DNA of 64,000 nucleotides from Verrucomicrobiota bacterium (GCA_016235555.1 JACRKC010000110.1:1-64000); one strand, 5' to 3'. Shown: positions 9,350-18,532, counted from the first letter of the stretch. Numbers and translations are program-made. The notes: generated from the sequence alone by a model not told the origin.

Positions 9350-10843
9350 CTACTTCGACGCCCGCTCGAGATAGTCGCACAACGCCCGCGCCCGTTGCTC
9401 GAACACCATCACGTCGACAAACGGCCCGGCGTTGGTCGGAAGCTTTTTGCCCGAAACCTGGCTGAGCCAGCGCCCCTGGGCATCCAGTTGGGCGATGATC
9501 TCGCGCACGCCCCCATCGTTGCGCGAGGGGCGCCCGGTGCGTTCGCGGCTGCTCGCGAGCCGCGCGGGATGTTCGACGAGCCATTTGTCCCGTCCGGCCT
9601 TCAAAATGCCCTCGGCGCGCTCGATCGTCGCCGGGATGCCATAGTCGCCCTGCCACGAATAACCGGTGCGGCGCTCCTCGGTAAGTTCCTCGAGCGTGTA
9701 ATGGATCTTCCCGTCGCGGTCGCCGTAGATCGGTTTGTTGGTCTGAAGTTCGTAGAGCCGCGCCCAGCGATTGGGCGCCACCTGCGAGCGCCGATACCAC
9801 GCGATGGCCGCCGGCAGGCCTTTGATGAGGCGCTCGTCGCCCCACTCCAAGTAGAGATCGATCAGCAGGCGCACGGCGCCAACGCTCTCGCCCGCGGTCA
9901 CGCCCGGCGGCTCGAAGGCGCGCGCCCACGCGGGCTGGTTGGCGGCGTTGTATTGCTGCGCCCACACCGGCTGGGGCTCGGGCAGCTGGGCGAGCACGAG
10001 GAAATTCGCGCCGCGCTTCGCCGCAGCCAGAAGCTCCGCACGACCGGTGCGTCGGTGCGCATCGATCAGCGTCTGGATGCAGTCGCGCTGGGTGTTGTCG
10101 TTGAGGGTGTAGTGGCCGAAGTAGGAGTCCTTCGGCTGCGTGCGCGGATAGTCGGCCGGAAAACTCGCGCGCTGCACGGGATACGCCGCGGGATCGCGCG
10201 GCTTGCCATCCCAGCGCTGCGGCCAGGCGCCGATGGGATACTGGGCCTCGAGCAGTTTCTTCAGGCCGTAGTCGCGCGCGTCGCGGATGCGCTCGTCGCG
10301 CGGATCGGGCGCGGCTTTCGCGGCGTCGGCGAACGCGAGCAGGAAACGGAGCGCGCTCTGGGTGTTGTCGTCGTCGTAGGTGGAGATGTTGCGCTGGACC
10401 GCGCCGGCGGCCGGCGTCCCGCGATCGAACCGGTAATTCCATTTCCCGCGCTGCGCCGGATCGAAATCGATCACGTAATCCCAGCCGCCCGAGTCGAGCT
10501 GGCCGCGGGCCAGCGCTTCGGCGGCATCGCGCGCGGCGGCGAGGTAGCGCGCGTCCTTTGTCACCTCATAGGCGCGGAGAAAGACCGCGCCCACCGACGG
10601 CGTGCCCGGGGGTTGCACCCAGATTTGCGATGGCGTGGCCACCTCTTCGCCGGCGCGGTGCTTCAAGTCGGCCGAGTAACGCCAGAGGTAGCCGCCGCCC
10701 GCGGAGATGGAGCGGAGGTAATCGGTGGCGCGGGCGAGCGCGGCACGCGCGGCGGCCGGCGTGTCGCTGGCCGCGTCGGCGGCGTGGCCGTGCGGCGCGA
10801 TGAAAGCCAGAACCGCGAGGGGCAAGAAGCGGCGGGGGTTCAT
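9350..10843 (-). CDS. Secreted pectate lyase, PL10 family-like
   Basis: From ATG 10,843 the protein is 497 residues with a signal peptide (MNPRRFLPLAVLAFIAPHGHA). It shows an all-alpha repeat pattern with GGGYLWRYSADLKHRAGE, YPIGAWPQRWDG, FGHYTLNDNTQRDCIQTLIDAH and W-A-R-x-Y-E-L-x-T-N-x-P-I-Y-G-D-R-D-G, as in PL10 pectate lyases, which cleave polygalacturonate by beta-elimination using an Arg base. The upstream in-frame region to 11,056 lies in repeats and is not coding. It is the first gene of the minus-strand operon that runs to the sulfatase. It is a distant paralogue of the lyase at 11,419 and diverges from it across a repeat-filled gap. Confidence 0.87.
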   Translation of the reverse strand: MNPRRFLPLAVLAFIAPHGHAADAASDTPAAARAALARATDYLRSISAGGGYLWRYSADLKHRAGEEVATPSQIWVQPPGTPSVGAVFLRAYEVTKDARYLAAARDAAEALARGQLDSGGWDYVIDFDPAQRGKWNYRFDRGTPAAGAVQRNISTYDDDNTQSALRFLLAFADAAKAAPDPRDERIRDARDYGLKKLLEAQYPIGAWPQRWDGKPRDPAAYPVQRASFPADYPRTQPKDSYFGHYTLNDNTQRDCIQTLIDAHRRTGRAELLAAAKRGANFLVLAQLPEPQPVWAQQYNAANQPAWARAFEPPGVTAGESVGAVRLLIDLYLEWGDERLIKGLPAAIAWYRRSQVAPNRWARLYELQTNKPIYGDRDGKIHYTLEELTEERRTGYSWQGDYGIPATIERAEGILKAGRDKWLVEHPARLASSRERTGRPSRNDGGVREIIAQLDAQGRWLSQVSGKKLPTNAGPFVDVMVFEQRARALCDYLERASK

Positions 10844-10897
10844 GGTCGCAGCCTGCGGCGCGGACCCGGAAACGCAATCACGTGATCGCATCCCTCT

Positions 10898-10922
10898 CGT
10901 GGACGAGGCGTCCCGCCTCGTC
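10898..10922. repeat. Palindromic repeat, second copy of the 1-58 element
   Basis: GACGAGGC-GTCCC-GCCTCGTC is a perfect 8-bp-arm palindrome. With its CGTG flank it is the reverse complement of bases 34-58. It sits upstream of the pectate lyase that starts at 10,843. Confidence 0.65.
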
Positions 10923-10936
10923 GAATCTCCGCTGCG

Positions 10937-11069
10937 CTGAGCCGGAAGTGTGTCGTCGGCCGCAGCAGCCGACGTGAGGAGGCTGGAGCAAGGTGAGTCG
11001 CGGCAACCAGCCTCGTTACCTCGGCTGCTACCACGTTTTGCGAACTTCAACTGCACACTTCCGGCTCAG
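10937..11069. repeat. MITE-like element with 16-bp TIRs carrying a family-A REP
   Basis: CTGAGCCGGAAGTGTG (10,937-10,952) is exactly repeated inverted at 11,054-11,069. Nested inside is a second palindrome, GCAGCAGCCGACGTGAGG...CCTCGTTACCTCGGCTGC, related to the repeats at 13,017 and 18,401. It occupies part of the 575-bp gap (10,844-11,418) between two divergent pectate lyase genes. It codes for nothing. Confidence 0.8.
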
Positions 11070-11240
11070 ACGGCGTCGGGCGCATCTCACTTTCTTGCAG
11101 CAAGCCGGAAGGTGGGCCGGCCGCTCCGCGGGCGGCCAGGAACGAGCGGGCATCGCCACGCGCTGGCCGTGCGCGGAGCGCCCGGCCCACCCCTGCGGTG
11201 CGGACACATTGCAGAAAACTGAGATGCGCCCGGCGGCGTC
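11070..11240. repeat. Second, adjacent MITE-like element
   Basis: GGGCGCATCTCACTTTCTTGCA (read from 11,078; first 20 bases are the clear arm) is mirrored at 11,210-11,231. The arms extend outward to GACGGCGTC / GACGCCGCC with two mismatches. It abuts the previous element without a gap, so two unrelated inverted-repeat elements are stacked in the same promoter region. Beyond 11,240 I see no further structure until the lyase start at 11,419. Confidence 0.75.
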
Positions 11241-11418
11241 GAACAGGCCTGTCGCGAACACCCCCTCGCGGGTGCCCGCCGCCACCAGGCAGTGTCACGT
11301 CGCGTTTCTTTCGGGCCGCTGCACCAACCGCGGGCACCGCCCTCGCGTCGCACTGTCCGCCGAGCAAACCCGGAGCCGCGCTTGTTTGGCCGGCGTGGCT
11401 CTGTTTCAGTCGCGCCCG

Positions 11419-13020
11419 ATGAAAACCCCGCTCGTCCGCGCCGCTCTCGCCGGGCTCGGTCTGGTCTCGTTGCTCACCGCTGCCGAGCCGCCGACCCGCG
11501 CGCAGGCGATCGAGGCGATGAAGCGCGCGACGGCGTTCATGACCGGCAAGGTCGCCGTGCACGGCGGCTACGTGTGGTCGTATCTGCCGGACGGCTCGCG
11601 CCGCTGGGGCGAGATGGAGGCGCGGCCCTCGATGATCTGGCTCCAGGCGCCGGGCACGGCGAGCATGGGCCACGCCTTTCTCGACGCGTTGCACGCGACG
11701 GGCGACGCGTATTTCTACCGTGCCGCCGCGAGCGTGGGCGACGCGCTGATCGCCGCGCAGCACCCCGCGGGCGGCTGGCACTACATCCACGATTTCGCCG
11801 GCGAGCAATCGCTGCGCGAGTGGTATGCCACCGTCGGCCGCAACGGCTGGCGCCTCGAGGAATACCAGCACTACTACGGCAACGCGACGTTCGACGACTC
11901 GACGACCACCGACTGCGCCGAGTTCATGCTGCGGCTCTACCTCGAGCAGCGCGATCCGCGCTACCGCGACTCGCTCAGCCGCGCGATCGAGTTCGTGCTG
12001 AAGAGCCAGTTTCCCACCGGCGGCTGGCCGCAACGCTATCCGCCCGCGGGCGGTTTTTCCAAAGACGGCCTGCCCGACTACACGGGCTGCATCACGTTCA
12101 ACGACGACGTGATCGGCGGCAACGTGGACTTCCTCCTGAAGGTCCAGCAATCCGGCCTCGGCGGCGACCGCGTGCTCGCCGCGATCCGCCGCGGCATGGA
12201 CATCTTCACCACCACGCAGCAACCCGCGCCCCAGGCCGGCTGGAGCCTGCAACACACCCTCGACCACGCCCCCGCCGGCGCGCGCACCTACGAGCCGAAG
12301 TCCCTCGCCACGCACACCACGGCCTCGTGCGTCAAAAAACTACTCGAGTTCCACCGGCTCACCGGCGACCCGAAATACCTCGCGCGCGTGCCCGAGGCAC
12401 TCGACTGGCTCGACTCGGTGAAACTCCCGCCCGACACCCCCGGCGCGCGCGGCTCGCATCCGACCTTCGTCGAACTCGGCACCAACCAGCCGCTCTACCT
12501 CCACCGCCGCGGCTCGAATGTCGTCAACGGCCGCTACTTCGCCGACCACGATTCGCGCAACACCATCGGCCACTACTCGTCGTTCCGCAGCCCCGACGTG
12601 GCCGGTCTGCGCGCGAGCTACGCCGAGGCCCGGGCGCTCGCGCCCGACGAACTCGCGAAAAACTCCCCGCTCAAACCCGGCCGCCCGCCCGGGCCGCTCG
12701 CGAAGTATTTCAGCGTGCGCGAGGATGGCTTCGGCGCCCGGTTCGGCGGCCAGAGTGGCACGCCCGCCGAGCGCGCGGCGCGCGTCATTGCGTCGCTCGA
12801 TGCCGATGGCCGCTGGCTCGCGCCGCTCTTCAACACGAGCCACCCCTACACGCGCGACGGCGCGAAGGAAATCGCGCCCGGCGATTTCCGCAGCACGCAA
12901 GTCGGCGACGAAACCGACACATCGCCCTTCCGCGCGCCTCAGCCGGTCAACGGCATCTCGACCGGCACCTTCATCCGCAATCTCGGCGTGTTGATCCGGT
13001 TTCTCGACGCCTCTCCGTAG
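11419..13020 (+). CDS. Secreted pectate lyase, PL10 family-like
   Basis: The start at ATG 11,419 opens a signal peptide (MKTPLVRAALAGLGLVSLLTAAEP); the in-frame open region back to 10,993 is repeat sequence. The 533-residue protein has HGGYVWSYLPDGSRRWGE, IWLQAPGTASMGHAFLDA, GGWHYIHDF, FPTGGWPQRYP, the PL10-like DYTGCITFNDDVIGGNV block and a final TNQPLYLHRRGSNVVNGRYFADHDSRNTIGHY region split over two lines of family conservation. PL10 enzymes need calcium and depolymerise polygalacturonate. The paralogue at 9,350-10,843 is diverged. The TAG stop lies within a palindromic repeat. Confidence 0.87.
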   Translation: MKTPLVRAALAGLGLVSLLTAAEPPTRAQAIEAMKRATAFMTGKVAVHGGYVWSYLPDGSRRWGEMEARPSMIWLQAPGTASMGHAFLDALHATGDAYFYRAAASVGDALIAAQHPAGGWHYIHDFAGEQSLREWYATVGRNGWRLEEYQHYYGNATFDDSTTTDCAEFMLRLYLEQRDPRYRDSLSRAIEFVLKSQFPTGGWPQRYPPAGGFSKDGLPDYTGCITFNDDVIGGNVDFLLKVQQSGLGGDRVLAAIRRGMDIFTTTQQPAPQAGWSLQHTLDHAPAGARTYEPKSLATHTTASCVKKLLEFHRLTGDPKYLARVPEALDWLDSVKLPPDTPGARGSHPTFVELGTNQPLYLHRRGSNVVNGRYFADHDSRNTIGHYSSFRSPDVAGLRASYAEARALAPDELAKNSPLKPGRPPGPLAKYFSVREDGFGARFGGQSGTPAERAARVIASLDADGRWLAPLFNTSHPYTRDGAKEIAPGDFRSTQVGDETDTSPFRAPQPVNGISTGTFIRNLGVLIRFLDASP

Positions 13021-13062
13021 CGGCCGACGTAAGGAGGCCGGCCTCGTCACCTCGGCCGCTAC
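13017..13062. repeat. Family-A REP palindrome overlapping a stop codon
   Basis: GTAGCGGCCGACGTAAGGAG pairs with the mirrored arm ending GAGGTGACGAGG...; the whole reads GTAGCGGCCGA...TCGGCCGCTAC. Its first bases include the TAG stop of the pectate lyase at 13,018-13,020. It fills the space between two convergent genes and is a likely 3' end/terminator structure. Copies with the same core are at 10,955-11,031 and 18,401-18,468. Confidence 0.75.
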
Positions 13063-13068
13063 CCCCCC

Positions 13069-14322
13069 TCACTTCACCAGCGCCTGATACATCAGCACCT
13101 TGAACTGCTGGTTCAGCGTGTTGCCGCCCGTCGGCCGGAGCTGCGTCATCAGCAGCGCGACGATGCGCTCCTTCGGATCGACGAGATACTGCGGGAAATA
13201 CGCGCTCCCCCACCCGAACGCGCCGGGCGTGCCGAGTTCGCCGTAAAACCCCACGTCCTGCATCACCCAGAACCCGAGCCCAAACGCCCCCGTGTCACCC
13301 GCGTATTTCGTGCCGGTGTGATTCGAGCGCATCAGCTCGACCGACTTCGGCGACAGCAGCCGCACGCCGTCGAGTTGGCCGCCATCGAGCAGCATTTGGA
13401 GCAACCGACCATAGTCGCCCGCCGTGGAAAGCAGTCCCGCTCCGCCCGAGAAACACTTCCGCGGCCCCGTCACGTAGTCGCCCTGGTCGGTCTTCACCAA
13501 CTTGCCACCCTCGATGCCGTAGACCGGCGCGAGCCGCGCGGCTTTTTCGGGCGCGAGGAAGAAACACGAGTCGACCATCTTCAGCGGCCCGAAAATCCGC
13601 TCCGCGAAAAACCGGTCCAGCGGCATCCCCGACACGACTTCGACCAGGTAGCCGAGCACATCCGTCGAGAAGCCATACTGGTATTGTTCGCCCGGCTGGC
13701 CGTGCAACGGGAGCTTCGCGAGCCGTTTGATCACGTCGCCGACCGGCTCATCCTTGTTCGCAAAATACCACATATAGACGTTCGCCGCCTTGTAGTCGTC
13801 CACCGCGAGCCCGTCGCCGTAGGTGAGCCCGGCGCAATGGGTGAGCAGATCGCGGATCTGGATCGGTCGCTTCGCCGGCACCGTCGCGTATTTCCTGCCC
13901 TCCGGCGTCTCTGCGGTGCGCGGCACGGCCACGACCGACTTCGCAAACTCCGGGATGTATTTCGACACATTGTCGTGGAGCAGGAACTTGCCCTCCTCGT
14001 AGAGCATCATCACGGCCACGCTCGTGACGGCCTTGCTCATCGAGGCGATGCGGAAAATCGCGTCGGCCGGCATCGCTTTGCCGCTTTCCAAGTCCTGCAT
14101 GCCGTAGCCACGGTCGCGCACCGGTTTCCCGTCGCGCGCCACATAGAGCACCACGCCCCCGATCTTCTGCTGGTCGACCTGCGCCTGGATCAGCGCATCC
14201 AGCCGGCCGAGCCGCGCCGGATCGAAACCAAGCGACGCCGGATCGGCTTCGGCCGCGCGCAGCGACGCGAGCGCAACAAACAGCAGCAATGAGCAAACCG
14301 GCAGCAAGCGGGGTGGTTTCAT
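13069..14322 (-). CDS. Secreted serine hydrolase, class C beta-lactamase/EstB-like
   Basis: The 417-residue protein has a signal peptide (1-24). It then has the S-x-x-K nucleophile motif S94-M-S-K97 in FRIASMSKAVTS, a tyrosine segment GEQYQYGFSTDVLGYLVE, and a C-terminal GAFGWGSAYFPQYLVDP in the place of the KTG box. Many relatives are esterases or transesterases rather than true beta-lactamases; the absence of a clean KTG triad and the polysaccharide surroundings favour an esterase. It is convergent with the pectate lyase and divergent from the subtilase. Confidence 0.88.
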   Translation of the reverse strand: MKPPRLLPVCSLLLFVALASLRAAEADPASLGFDPARLGRLDALIQAQVDQQKIGGVVLYVARDGKPVRDRGYGMQDLESGKAMPADAIFRIASMSKAVTSVAVMMLYEEGKFLLHDNVSKYIPEFAKSVVAVPRTAETPEGRKYATVPAKRPIQIRDLLTHCAGLTYGDGLAVDDYKAANVYMWYFANKDEPVGDVIKRLAKLPLHGQPGEQYQYGFSTDVLGYLVEVVSGMPLDRFFAERIFGPLKMVDSCFFLAPEKAARLAPVYGIEGGKLVKTDQGDYVTGPRKCFSGGAGLLSTAGDYGRLLQMLLDGGQLDGVRLLSPKSVELMRSNHTGTKYAGDTGAFGLGFWVMQDVGFYGELGTPGAFGWGSAYFPQYLVDPKERIVALLMTQLRPTGGNTLNQQFKVLMYQALVK

Positions 14323-14505
14323 GGCGCGCGATCGGAAGGCGGGCGGCCCGGCGCGTCACGCCCGAAATCGCCGCCCCGCAGACAAACCGGTGCGCCCGCG
14401 TCGCTTCATTCGCGAAACTCTCCGCCGCAGCCGCCGTCCTCCAGACTGGCCTCCCATCATTATTTTCCAACACTTGCCACCGCCCGCCCAACCGACGCCG
14501 CTTCG

Positions 14506-16158
14506 ATGAAAAACGTCCTGCCGCAACTCGCCGCTCTCGCCCTCGGGGCCGCCTGCGCTGCGTTGCTGCTGGGGATGTGGGTGAGTGACCGCGACAGCGC
14601 CCAACGCCTGCGCGAGGCCCGCGCCGCGGCCGCCCCGGCCGAGGAACGCGCCAACCGGTCGCTCGACGCCGCGGCGGCGGCCGGCCCGCTCGATGCACTC
14701 GCGCTCTCGCCGGAAATGCTCGCCGCTCTGCAACAGCTGATGACCCGGGCCGATTCGCGGGCCAGGGAGGCCATCCTCACCTTCAAGGATGACGCCGGCT
14801 ACCGCCGCTTCCTCGCCCGGGCCAATGAAGCCGGCCTCGTCATCCTCGACCGGCTCGACGGCTTGCGCCACGCGCGCGTGGGTTACGACACGCTCTCTGC
14901 GCTCGAGCGCGAGTTGCGGCAGCACGCGGGCGACTACGCGACCATCTCCGCCAACTACACGATGGGCATCCCACCCCCGCCCCCCAAGGAGGCGCGCGAC
15001 ACCGCCAACCTCGTTGGCTTTGCCAACCGCGCGCTCGACTATCTCGGCGCCACGGGGGATCGCAGCGCCTGGGGCCGTGGCGTCACCATCGCCGTGATCG
15101 ACACGGGCATCATGCCCGATCCCACGTTTGGTGACGGCCGGGTGCGCTACTACGATCTCGGGTTCGGTGTCGCCGCCGGTCAGGGCGCGGAGGATGGCCA
15201 CGGCACCGCGGTCGCCGCGGTCGCCGCCGGCGCGGCGAACGACGCTCCCGGCATCGCCCCCGGCGCCAACCTCCTCAGCCTGCGCGTCACCGATGCCACC
15301 GGCACCAGCGATCTCTTCACTGTCTCGCGCGCCATCCTCGCCGCCACCGACTCCGGGGCGAAGGTCATCAACATCAGCCTCGGCGGCTACGCCACCAGCG
15401 CCACCCTCGACGCCGCCATCGACTACGCCACTTCGCGCGGCTGCGTGATCGTCGCCGCCGCCGGCAACGATCAAGCCGCGCAACTCGCCTGGCCCGCGGC
15501 CGATCCGCGCGTCGTCTCGGTCGGTGCCGTCGACGCCCTCGGCCAGCAGGTCACGTTCTCCAATTCCGGCCCGCAGCTCTCGCTGACCGCCCCGGGCTTC
15601 GAGGTGCAGACGGCCTGGCTCGGCGCCCGACGCGCGCTCGTCGATGGCACGTCGGTCAGCGCGCCGTTCGTCAGCGGCGCGGTCGCCGCCGTGCTGTCGC
15701 AGGACCCTTCGCTCACTGCGCAGCAGGCGGCCCGTGTGGTCATGCAGACGGCCAGCGAAGCCGGCCTCCCCGGCAGCGATCCGGACTTCGGCCACGGCAT
15801 CCTCAACGTCGGTCTCGCGCTCAACCGGCGCAACCCGGCCTACGCCGACACCGCCATCGCGAGCCAGTATTACGACCCGGCGACGAAGCAGATGAACATC
15901 GTCGTGCAGAACCGCGGCGCGCAACCCGTCGCGGGCCTCTGGCTCGATATCAACACCGCCGGCACCGTGAACTCGCAACTGCTCTCCCCGCTCGCCTCCG
16001 GTGAAACCGCCGTGGTGAAAGTCCCGGTTGATCCCGCCATGATTTCCTCCGCCAGCCCGCTGCGCATCGCGACCGAGCTGAGAAACCCGCTCGGCCTCAA
16101 CGACCGCAACCGCACCAACAACCGCCGCGCCAGCACCCTCACCGCCCCGGGCAAATAG
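14506..16158 (+). CDS. Subtilisin-family serine protease (S8)
   Basis: The 550-residue protein starts with a membrane/signal segment. A propeptide-like region follows (about 60-165, containing FKDDAGYRRFLARA). The S8 catalytic domain comes next: D199 in IAVIDTG, H232 in DGHGTAVA, an AAGN oxyanion segment near 325 and S383 in DGTSVSAPF. After the domain (about 440-550) is a CARDB-like beta domain (VQNRGAQPVAGLWLDINTAGTV). It is predicted to be exported and self-processed. A 183-bp gap separates it from the divergent beta-lactamase-like gene; no extra gene is seen there. Confidence 0.93.
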   Translation: MKNVLPQLAALALGAACAALLLGMWVSDRDSAQRLREARAAAAPAEERANRSLDAAAAAGPLDALALSPEMLAALQQLMTRADSRAREAILTFKDDAGYRRFLARANEAGLVILDRLDGLRHARVGYDTLSALERELRQHAGDYATISANYTMGIPPPPPKEARDTANLVGFANRALDYLGATGDRSAWGRGVTIAVIDTGIMPDPTFGDGRVRYYDLGFGVAAGQGAEDGHGTAVAAVAAGAANDAPGIAPGANLLSLRVTDATGTSDLFTVSRAILAATDSGAKVINISLGGYATSATLDAAIDYATSRGCVIVAAAGNDQAAQLAWPAADPRVVSVGAVDALGQQVTFSNSGPQLSLTAPGFEVQTAWLGARRALVDGTSVSAPFVSGAVAAVLSQDPSLTAQQAARVVMQTASEAGLPGSDPDFGHGILNVGLALNRRNPAYADTAIASQYYDPATKQMNIVVQNRGAQPVAGLWLDINTAGTVNSQLLSPLASGETAVVKVPVDPAMISSASPLRIATELRNPLGLNDRNRTNNRRASTLTAPGK

Positions 16159-16393
16159 CGGCGGAAGCCACGGAGCCGGCAGCGGCGCCAGTGCGATCCC
16201 GAGGCGCGGCCCGCCCGAACTCCACGAGCCGTTCCGCCGAGCGGTCGACTGACACCGTCACCGGTGTGCGTCTGCGTTGGATTGCCGCCGATCCAGACGA
16301 TGATCGGACCGCCAGCCCGCAACCCTCTCCCGGCCACCCCACGCCCATTTCGCCGCGCGTGCGGTTGCTCCGCCGCGCCTGCCGGTTGCTGCG

Positions 16394-16506
16394 TTATACC
16401 AACGTCACCTTGCTTTCGGACTGCAGGCCCGGCCGGTGGCCGGGCAGCCCGCCCAACGGGCGGGCCTACAACGGAAAGTCGAAAGCTACGGGACGTTGGT
16501 ATTACA
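16394..16506. repeat. MITE-like inverted-repeat element
   Basis: GTTATACCAACGTC (16,394-16,407) is mirrored by GACGTTGGTATTAC (16,492-16,505). The similarity extends inward as GCTTTCG / CGAAAGC. Inside are GCCCGGCCGGTGGCCGGGC and GCCCGCCCAACGGGCGGGC hairpins. It lies in the 448-bp gap between the subtilase and the rhamnose isomerase. The remainder of the gap shows only possible promoter sequence; no ORF is convincing. Confidence 0.75.
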
Positions 16507-16606
16507 CCGTGGAGACCACCGCGTCCCTGGTCGGCAGCCGAACTGTCAGTGCGATTTCCCAACTGACAACCCCACGGCATGCGCGCAGAAGAATTCCCCC
16601 CCCCTT

Positions 16607-17806
16607 ATGAACTCCGCCCAACTCCGCCGCGCCCGCGCCGCCCTCGAATCCTTCGCCGTTGAAACGCCCTCGTGGGGCTTCGCCGACACCGGCACGCGCT
16701 TCGGCAAATTTTTCCAGGACGCCGCCGCGATCGACCTCGGCGACAAGCTCGCCGACGCCGGGCACGTGCACGCCGTCACCGGTTGCTGCCCGACCGTCGC
16801 CGTCCACGTGCTCTGGGATTTCAAGCCCGGCGAAGACCCGAAAGCGGTCGCGCGGCTCGCCCGCAAAGCCGGCGTGAAGATCGGCGCGATCAACCCGAAT
16901 CTCTTCCAGGTCCAGTGCTACAAATGGGGCTCATTCGGCCACAACGACGCTGCGATCCGCGCCCGCGCGCTCTCGCACTGCATCGATTCCATCGCGATCG
17001 GCAAGGCGGTGAACAGCGAGTATCTCTCGCTCTGGTTCGCCGACGGCACCAACTACCCCGGCCAGGGGAGCATCCGCGAGCGCAAGGGTTTCTTCGGGGA
17101 CAGCCTGCGCGAGTGCCACCGCAAGCTCGCCCCGTGGCAGACGATGCTCGTCGAATACAAACCGTTCGAGCCCGCGTTCTACGCGACCGACATCGCCGAC
17201 TGGGGCATGGCCCTCCTGCTCGCGAAGAAAGCCGGCCCGCGCGCCAAGGTGCTCGTCGACACCGGCCACCACTACAACGCCCAGAACATCGAACAGATCG
17301 TCGCGTGGCTGCTCGACGAGGACATGCTGGGCGGCTTCCATTTCAACGACCGCCGTTACGCCGACGACGACCTCACGCTCGGTTCGATCGATCCCTACCA
17401 GGTCTTCCGCATCTTCCACGAAATCCATTCCTTCGCCGCCGACCGCGGCCGGATGCCGAAGATCGCCTACATGATCGACCAGTGCCACAACGAGAAACCC
17501 AAGATCGAGGCGACCATCCAGACCGTCGTCATGGCGCAGGAACTCTACGTGAAGGCCGCGATCGTCGATCACGAGGCGCTGCGCCGCGCGCAGGCCCGCA
17601 ACAACGTCGTCGACGCCGAACTCATTTTGAAAAAAGCGTTCTTCACCGACGTCGCCCCGGCGATCGGATCCTGGCGCAAGGCAAACAAGCTCCCCGCCGA
17701 CCCGCTCGCCGAACACCGCCGCAGCGGCTACGCGAAAACCGCCGCCACTGATCGCAAACGCCGCCGGAAGGAACTGGGACTTACGCAGGGCGGCAGCTTT
17801 GCGTGA
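16607..17806 (+). CDS. rhaI: L-rhamnose isomerase, Pseudomonas stutzeri/Gram-positive type
   Basis: The 399-residue protein (ATG at 16,607) is a xylose-isomerase-like TIM barrel. Metal ligands appear at E183 (VEYKPFEP), D218 (LVDTGHH), H245 (FHFNDRR) and D291 (MIDQ), plus H221 and D253. The 35-, 27- and 46-residue spacings are those of the structurally known P. stutzeri enzyme (E219, D254, H281, D327; H257, D289). The reaction is L-rhamnose to L-rhamnulose, the first step of rhamnose catabolism. That fits degradation of rhamnose-containing pectin (rhamnogalacturonan) by the secreted enzymes upstream. The kinase and aldolase of the pathway are not in the window. The rare-sugar promiscuity known for this group is possible. 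Confidence 0.92.
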   Translation: MNSAQLRRARAALESFAVETPSWGFADTGTRFGKFFQDAAAIDLGDKLADAGHVHAVTGCCPTVAVHVLWDFKPGEDPKAVARLARKAGVKIGAINPNLFQVQCYKWGSFGHNDAAIRARALSHCIDSIAIGKAVNSEYLSLWFADGTNYPGQGSIRERKGFFGDSLRECHRKLAPWQTMLVEYKPFEPAFYATDIADWGMALLLAKKAGPRAKVLVDTGHHYNAQNIEQIVAWLLDEDMLGGFHFNDRRYADDDLTLGSIDPYQVFRIFHEIHSFAADRGRMPKIAYMIDQCHNEKPKIEATIQTVVMAQELYVKAAIVDHEALRRAQARNNVVDAELILKKAFFTDVAPAIGSWRKANKLPADPLAEHRRSGYAKTAATDRKRRRKELGLTQGGSFA

Positions 17807-17888
17807 AATCAGGCCGGCAGCTGCGTTGCTGCTCGGACGGCGAGAATTTCAGCAACGCGGGGATCGACTCGTGTCGCTCAATTCCCTG

Positions 17889-18119
17889 TTAGGCCTGTGG
17901 GACATTTTGCTTTCGCTCACGCGCTCTTTTCTGGCGCCGAGAGAAACGAAGTAGACTCCACGCCATCCAAACAATCAACGTCAGCAGTCCAGCGGTATGC
18001 GCAAAAGCGTAGTAGGAGCGTGTGAAAAAGAACACGACGGACGCAGTGAATAGCAGAGCCACGAACCCCGCTAGGAGGAGAAAGTAATTACGAGCGCGAC
18101 GGAGATCTTTCTTGCTCAT
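17889..18119 (-). CDS. Small membrane protein, unknown
   Basis: The 76-residue protein has two hydrophobic segments (about 12-32 and 41-59), a basic N-terminus (MSKKDLRRARNY) and a very basic C-terminus (FSRRQKRARERKQ). It stands alone between the rhamnose isomerase and a 413-bp gap. Base composition is lower in GC than its neighbours, which may mean recent acquisition. I recognise no family. Confidence 0.6.
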   Translation of the reverse strand: MSKKDLRRARNYFLLLAGFVALLFTASVVFFFTRSYYAFAHTAGLLTLIVWMAWSLLRFSRRQKRARERKQNVPQA

Positions 18120-18532
18120 ACGACTATCTCGCTCGCGATCGACGCACGGTCAGCGAGCCGTGGCTGAGGCCTGTCTTAATAATCGAAAGGCGGCTGTCCA
18201 TTTTCTCCCTAACATTGATTGAGCGACAGCCTTAGCGGGATTCGCTGTCGCATAAGATGGTTGGAACCGAGTGCCCGCATGGAGGCCAAATTGTGCGCGG
18301 AGGGCGGATTGTCGATTGCAATGCCGGTCGCGTGACGCGGCGATTCCGACTGCACAAGCCGTCCGGGCCCGAAGCGTGCTACCCGACTTCACATGTCGTC
18401 GTAGCAGCCGAGGTCACGAGGCTGGTGCCTGCCCCAACGCGTGCCGGCCTCCACACGTCGGCCGCTACGGCGTAGCGGAAGCCGTGAGGCTTTCGCTTCT
18501 TCGCGCGAAACGCCTCCGAAGCGGACGAACGT
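18120..18532. other. Gap without a convincing gene
   Basis: This stretch holds a family-A REP (18,401-18,468) and several weak ORFs rich in Arg and Ala that look like shadow frames. I see no RNA gene. It separates the small membrane protein from the 3' end of the M20 peptidase. Confidence 0.6.
18401..18468. repeat. Family-A REP palindrome
   Basis: GTAGCAGCCGAGGTCACGAG... and ...CTCCACACGTCGGCCGCTAC form an imperfect inverted repeat. The arms match those at 13,017-13,062 and within 10,937-11,069. It is downstream of the M20 peptidase. Confidence 0.75.

Noticed and set aside
8513-10885. A 790-codon plus-strand ORF
   Set aside because: It is antisense to the DUF1080 and pectate lyase genes, which have signal peptides and conserved motifs.
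13069-14322. Antibiotic-resistance beta-lactamase
   Set aside because: The S-x-x-K motif is present but no clean KTG triad is visible. Relatives of this type are mostly esterases, and the setting is polysaccharide degradation.
14356-15978. A 540-codon minus-strand ORF
   Set aside because: Antisense to the subtilase, whose catalytic triad is intact.
18150-18392. 80-codon minus-strand ORF in the gap after the small membrane protein
   Set aside because: Basic, Ala-rich composition, no ribosome-binding site and overlap with REP sequence.
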